This document shows, in pieces, positions 8,644 to 11,832 of a DNA stretch of 11,832 bases. Where the stretch lies: contig JAKSYS010000266.1 of assembly GCA_022925895.1 (NCBI GenBank), positions 64,001 to 75,832 on the forward strand, written 5' to 3'. The notes beneath the pieces were generated by a model that saw nothing but the letters and a program-made list of their open reading frames with translations, was not told the DNA's origin and made no database searches. This DNA comes from Fragilaria crotonensis. Its lineage: Eukaryota; Bacillariophyta; Fragilariophyceae; Fragilariales; Fragilariaceae. Made by a program: the position numbers and the translations under genes. Position 1 is the first letter of the stretch. Every line of letters begins with the position of its first letter.

Positions 8644-8964
8644 CAGAGACGGGAATTTCAAACCCAGCCCACCCAAACCCACGGCCCACCCAAACCCATT
8701 GGGTTAAGGGTGGGTTTTGGGTGAGCTCAGGACTTCATGGGTGGGTCTGGGTGGGCCGGCAAATCATAGCAAAAAATGACAGTAGATGTTTGCTACCGGT
8801 AGTAGTAGAAACATATACTCCAGTACTAACTACTGGGTTTGGGTGGGTTTGGGTAGGTCTTGGTAGATCGTATGGGTTCTGGGTGGGTTTGGGCTGGTAC
8901 TTCCGTGAGCGTAGCTTTACGTGGGTACCCATGGGTTTGATATTTTCAGAAATTCCCGTCTCTG
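8644..8964. mobile_element. Non-autonomous hAT-like element (MITE), 321 bp
   Basis: The ends are perfect 16-bp inverted repeats: CAGAGACGGGAATTTC at 8644-8659 and its complement at 8949-8964. Similarity continues inward as AAACCCA / TGGGTTT after a 10-base gap on the right. Flanking ATATATAC direct repeats give an 8-bp target-site duplication. TIRs starting CAGAG fit the hAT consensus (YAGNG), and subterminal CCCACCCAAACCC / GGGTTTGGGTGGG repeats resemble those of some hAT elements; both points are family knowledge from memory. There is no transposase frame, so movement would depend on an enzyme supplied elsewhere. The element keeps one frame open from 8595 into the Orai-like gene, which is coincidental. 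Preserved ends and TSD suggest a fairly recent insertion. Confidence 0.82.
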
Positions 8965-8972
8965 ATATATAC
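8965..8972. repeat. Right 8-bp target-site duplication (ATATATAC)
   Basis: This is identical to 8636-8643 and directly follows the right terminal inverted repeat of the hAT-like element. Confidence 0.75.
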
Positions 8973-9293
8973 TCTGTGGCTCCTTTTCCAAGTCCTGTAT
9001 GTCCAAAAAAAAATGACAGGAAGATCGAATCTGCAAAATCGTTTGTACGACCCTGGAATCACTTCCACGTCCACTCCCTCCTCCGCACAAATTTCACATG
9101 CCATTGGAACTCCCTGATCTCCAACACGTACTCGTACTTGGTTGTGTTTCGAGCACAACATACACTTGGTGCTAGAAATCTCCCACGATCACTCTTCTGG
9201 AATTGCAATCATTTTCTTCCCTTTTTCCACTGCATCATTTGCCTCCGTTCCTCTCCCTTTCCACTCTCACGACTGAGGCAACATCACATTACT

Positions 9294-10928
9294 ATGCGAT
9301 CGGATTCCAATTCTTCAGCCATCGAGTCATCATCCTTGGCGGATAGCACTCGAAGCATGTACAGTACCACCACCAGCACCAACGGCTATACCAATGGCAG
9401 TACGAATAACAACAACAACAAGAGTCGAAAGAAACCAAATCCATTAAAACAACGAACATCCTCGATTGACACACGCAAGGATTATTCTTACTTTACAACA
9501 TGGTGGTCACTTCGTGATTTAATCAAGATTCGGGAATGGTTCATTACCGTCAACAATTTTCCCATTTGGCGTCGTCATTTGGCATGGGCCATGGAAAATG
9601 GTGCCGATTTGCGCAATTACATGACATCGCGGTATGCGAGCAGTATGGTATTCTTATCCTTACTCCTGGCAGCCGAATTGAATGTACTGTTTGATTCGGC
9701 AGTCATTACGACGGACATTCGACGAGCCATGCAACAACAATCACATTTCGAATTGCAATTTTGGATTGGAATCATGATTTTGACAAGTATCCTATTGACA
9801 CTGTTGAGTCTCATCATCACGTACACAGCATGGGGGATTGTATCCGCCATTTCTGATGAGAATGCACATTGCATTCTGCGGAGTTCGATTGGACAGTACG
9901 TTGGTGAATTGCCACATCGATTCATTGTGGCATCCATTTACGCATTTTTGCTTTGGATTATCTTGATTATATTTCTGCTCATTCCCGTGGGATTCTGGAG
10001 CATTCTGTTGGTTTTGCTCGTCATGGGGATGTTTGTTCATGTCATGATGGCATTTTCTTCCTTTGGACGACTCATTCTACACACGACGGCCATGTCGCCC
10101 AATCGCATCTTTGAAGAGAGGTATGAAAAGTCCCTAACGCCACAACCGTTGCAAGAACAATTGTACATTCGGGCCAAGGCAGAAATTAGTAATGACACAT
10201 CCATTACAAGACAATATCGACGCAAATTGGAACCCATGGGTCGAATGTATGGACTTGATGAACTGGCAGCAGTCTTGAGACATGACGGGAATCGACAGTC
10301 GGTGGATCCTCCTGATTATTTCGTTGGCAACGACATTTATGCCCACAACAACAATAACCACAACAATCTAATGCGCACAAGTTCAATTGCGAACAATGGA
10401 GCTGGTCGGAAGAGAACAGACTCGACGGTACGGTTTGCCGATCAATTGTTGGTGATGAGCAACAGCAATACGAATCACGACCCTGCTATTATGCAGGAAA
10501 TTCCTCGCGAACGACTCTTGACACCAACGGCAGAGATTGCCTCCGTGGCATCGTCGGGACAACAATCACCACCAACAACGGCTTCCGAAAACGGCACTGC
10601 GATTAATTATTCAACTCCCAACTCGTATCATCATTTGCCAAAGGAGCAGCAACCACCATTTCAGGTCCCTCCTCCTCCTGCGCTTTACAGCGGATTGACC
10701 ATTGATTCTCTGGAGGGTTGGTTATCATCATCGGGAGTCACTCCAAATGGTACTCAAACAACACCAACCATGATGAATAATGGACCACCATCTGTTTCCA
10801 TGCCAACACGGGTGGTGATTGGATTGGGACCACGGACCTATTCCGCGGTATCATCGGTAGCCGATGATGAATTGGATGCCCATCCGTACAACAACCAGAG
10901 TCGCAATCCCAATTGCCATGACAGATGA
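9294..10928 (+). CDS. Four-helix membrane protein, Orai (CRAC calcium channel)-like
   Basis: This is a 544-aa single-exon frame from ATG 9294; the open frame upstream to 8595 runs through a transposon and is not used. The N terminus (1-60) is Ser/Thr/Asn-rich. Residues 65-110 form a charged amphipathic stretch (SLRDLIKIREWF, WRRHLAWAM). TM1 is about 115-133, TM2 156-183, TM3 210-233 and TM4 235-260. TM1 begins SRYASS and ends AAE, with Arg113 and Glu128 15 residues apart. This is the same spacing as Arg91 and the pore Glu106 of human Orai1 as I remember it. A charged loop between TM2 and TM3, the HRFI motif before TM3, and basic residues after TM4 also fit. From about 270 the tail is hydrophilic and Asn/Pro-rich. 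Orai forms hexameric calcium channels; that role here is inference. The C terminus may be wrong: an acidic frame overlapping the stop appears conserved in a second copy. Confidence 0.78.
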   Translation: MRSDSNSSAIESSSLADSTRSMYSTTTSTNGYTNGSTNNNNNKSRKKPNPLKQRTSSIDTRKDYSYFTTWWSLRDLIKIREWFITVNNFPIWRRHLAWAMENGADLRNYMTSRYASSMVFLSLLLAAELNVLFDSAVITTDIRRAMQQQSHFELQFWIGIMILTSILLTLLSLIITYTAWGIVSAISDENAHCILRSSIGQYVGELPHRFIVASIYAFLLWIILIIFLLIPVGFWSILLVLLVMGMFVHVMMAFSSFGRLILHTTAMSPNRIFEERYEKSLTPQPLQEQLYIRAKAEISNDTSITRQYRRKLEPMGRMYGLDELAAVLRHDGNRQSVDPPDYFVGNDIYAHNNNNHNNLMRTSSIANNGAGRKRTDSTVRFADQLLVMSNSNTNHDPAIMQEIPRERLLTPTAEIASVASSGQQSPPTTASENGTAINYSTPNSYHHLPKEQQPPFQVPPPPALYSGLTIDSLEGWLSSSGVTPNGTQTTPTMMNNGPPSVSMPTRVVIGLGPRTYSAVSSVADDELDAHPYNNQSRNPNCHDR

Positions 10929-11064
10929 TGAAAAATTTGATTTGGACTATGGGGATGTGGATTTTTCTTTCCAGGATGCCATTGGCGAACCTGATGAGGG
11001 TATTCGACTATTGAGTGACCAACACAGTAACTATCATGCTGCCGTGGACGATGATAACCTTTGA
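10918..11064 (+). CDS. Conserved acidic C-terminal tail frame overlapping the Orai-like stop
   Basis: Read from ATG 10918, in the +1 frame relative to the Orai-like gene, this gives 48 residues. They start MTDDEKFDLDYGDVDFSFQD and end HAAVDDDNL, and the peptide is strongly acidic. The inverted copy at 1918-1820 keeps MTDNENIDLEYGDVDFSFHD, and several differences are at third codon positions (GGG/GGC, GTG/GTA, TCT/TCC). That pattern suggests this frame was translated in an ancestor. Most likely it is the real C terminus of the Orai-like protein, reached by splicing or hidden by a one-base indel near 10860-10925. One in-phase option is an intron 10812-10860 (GTGGTG...GGTAG), but it would remove a stretch identical in the copy. 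A separate overlapping short ORF is the other reading. Confidence 0.5.
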   Translation: MTDDEKFDLDYGDVDFSFQDAIGEPDEGIRLLSDQHSNYHAAVDDDNL

Positions 11065-11115
11065 AGCTATGAATCTGCCTAGGTTGAATAGAATGCATTC
11101 TTCATAAATACTGGA

Positions 11116-11128
11116 GTACTCCGAGTAC
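11116..11128. repeat. Palindrome GTACTCCGAGTAC
   Basis: This is a perfect 13-nt palindrome around a central C. It lies about 50 bases after the acidic tail frame, so probably in the 3' UTR or flank of the Orai-like gene. It has the same core as 3753-3765. Confidence 0.7.
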
Positions 11129-11389
11129 ATTATTACTGAAGGCGTAGTTGCACGAGTCAGAGAACTAAAAAAGTACCAGTGACTGTATCTTGGCAATAGA
11201 ATATACTGCTGGGACCCATATCCATATATCCAGGGGTGCTAAGGCTCAATCTTAGCGTGGACACAGTGTGTTTTTTTTCGACACAAACGAAATAGTTTCT
11301 CCGAAAAAAATGATTTGTGTCTGTGTTTTTTGCCTTAGCGTAGACACAAGCAGGACACAAACACAGTAAATTGGAGTTTGTGTCGGCGT

Positions 11390-11465
11390 TCGACACACGA
11401 GATTTGATGAAAAATACAATTGTGTCCCTGTTTTCGCGGACACAAACTCAAATCTCGTGTGTCGA
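11390..11465. repeat. 18-bp perfect inverted repeat with a 40-nt loop
   Basis: The arms TCGACACACGAGATTTGA (11390-11407) and TCAAATCTCGTGTGTCGA (11448-11465) are exact reverse complements. They could form a stable stem in single-stranded DNA or RNA. The loop itself holds smaller GTGTC/GACAC units. Confidence 0.88.
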
Positions 11466-11470
11466 GCATT

Positions 11471-11675
11471 CGACACAAACTGAATTTTTAACCAATAGCA
11501 TTAAGTCGTTCTAGTCAGAGAATTTAAATTCGAATAATATTTTCCTACGGTATTCGAGTACTTCAGAGGAAACGACACAAAATGATTTTCTTAACCAATA
11601 GCATGAAGTCGTTCTAGTCAGAGATTTTCAGATTTGAATTATTTCATCCTACAGTACTTATGTACTCCAGTACTT
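11471..11675. repeat. 102-bp tandem repeat, two units
   Basis: Both units begin CGACACAAA (11471 and 11573) and share TTAACCAATAGCAT, AAGTCGTTCTAGTCAGAGA, a TCCTAC segment and a GTACT-rich end. They differ by scattered substitutions. The unit contains CCAAT and a GTACTC-type palindrome fragment. Confidence 0.82.
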
Positions 11676-11832
11676 GGGTAGACGATACAGATTCCGCTGT
11701 GTCGATGACAACACACTTCAAATCTTTGGCCCGAAAATTCGCTAAGGCAAGCGACACGACCATCGAACCGTGTTCTGACATCAACAAATATTTTTTTAGT
11801 TTGTGTTCTCTTTCAACACACTGTGTCCTCGC

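Larger units (their letters stand above)
8004..9293. promoter_or_regulatory. Shared divergent upstream region of the hydrolase-like and Orai-like genes
   Basis: The two genes start 1.29 kb apart on opposite strands, so both promoters must lie here. The sequence just above 8003 is CT-rich on the minus strand. The sequence above 9294 is also pyrimidine-rich (CTTCCCTTTTTCC, CCGTTCCTCTCCC, 9215-9262), as is common in 5' UTRs. The hAT-like element at 8644-8964 sits between them, about 330 bp upstream of the Orai-like ATG. I cannot identify a TATA or initiator element with confidence. Confidence 0.45.
11230..11832. repeat. GACACAAA / TTTGTGTC hairpin-rich repeat block (runs off the end)
   Basis: GACAC or GTGTC units recur about every 20-60 bases in both orientations. 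Local inverted pairs include GACACAAAC at 11354-11362 with GTTTGTGTC at 11376-11384. TTAGCGTGGACACA (about 11251) and TTAGCGTAGACACA (about 11335) are near-identical direct copies, and CGCTAAGGCA (11739-11748) is the inverse of TGCCTTAGCG (about 11330). The block also contains an 18-bp inverted repeat and a 102-bp tandem repeat. No coding potential is seen. It resembles the end of a foldback element or a satellite-like array; the right boundary is outside the window. Confidence 0.6.

Noticed and set aside
8620-8980. Telomere-like repeat because of GGGTT and CCCAAA runs
   Set aside because: The runs are irregular, occur in both orientations, and lie inside defined TIRs with a TSD, so a transposon explains them.
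8595-9293. N-terminal extension of the Orai-like frame to give 777 aa
   Set aside because: This part runs through the hAT-like element and pyrimidine-rich leader, is rich in Gly/Trp/Val from GGGT repeats, and has no domain. ATG 9294 begins protein-like sequence.
11157-11476. Minus-strand frames of 74-79 aa at the right end
   Set aside because: They translate the GACACAAA hairpin repeats into low-complexity Thr/Cys/Val peptides.
1-11832. CRISPR array, tRNA or rRNA genes
   Set aside because: No regularly spaced identical repeats and no cloverleaf or rRNA core sequences were seen.

Overview
The window looks like nuclear DNA from a diatom, probably a pennate one. The reasons are: genes that are mostly intron-poor; short introns with GTAAGC donors in one gene; two tandem copies of a small TPR-like protein family that I associate with diatoms; a membrane protein with an Asn-rich tail and no bacterial signals; and intergenic DNA full of GTACTCCGAGTAC palindromes. 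The species cannot be named from the sequence alone.

Layout, left to right. (1) 339-1738 (+): a spliced gene (exons 339-648, 787-1145, 1271-1738) with a BMT5-like Rossmann methyltransferase domain (DUF2431 family) and a C-terminal part resembling an FDX-ACB domain. This is the architecture of animal FDXACB1. Its 3' end looks frameshifted. (2) 1820-2060 (-): a degenerate inverted copy of the 3' end of the membrane-protein gene lying 8.8 kb away. (3) 2198-2827 (-) and 4699-5340 (-): two tandem TPR-like paralogs. The first is interrupted by one in-frame TGA. (4) 6567-8003 (-): a 478-aa protein with a C-terminal NlpC/P60-like (LRAT/PPPDE-type) putative cysteine hydrolase domain. A 147-bp tandem duplication lies just beyond its stop. 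(5) 8644-8964: a 321-bp non-autonomous hAT-like element with 16-bp perfect terminal inverted repeats and a perfect 8-bp target-site duplication. (6) 9294-10928 (+): a 544-aa four-helix membrane protein whose TM1 and helix layout resemble the Orai (CRAC) calcium channel. An overlapping, apparently conserved acidic tail frame follows at 10918-11064. (7) 11230-11832: a repeat block of GACACAAA/TTTGTGTC hairpins, an 18-bp inverted repeat and a 102-bp tandem repeat, running off the window end.

No operon-like logic links the genes. The hydrolase-like and Orai-like genes are divergent and share a 1.29-kb upstream region into which the hAT-like element has inserted. The stretches 2828-4698 and 5341-6566 hold no gene I can support. 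The strongest points for follow-up are the Orai-like channel with its disputed C terminus and distant inverted tail copy, the hAT-like element, and the repeat block at the right end.
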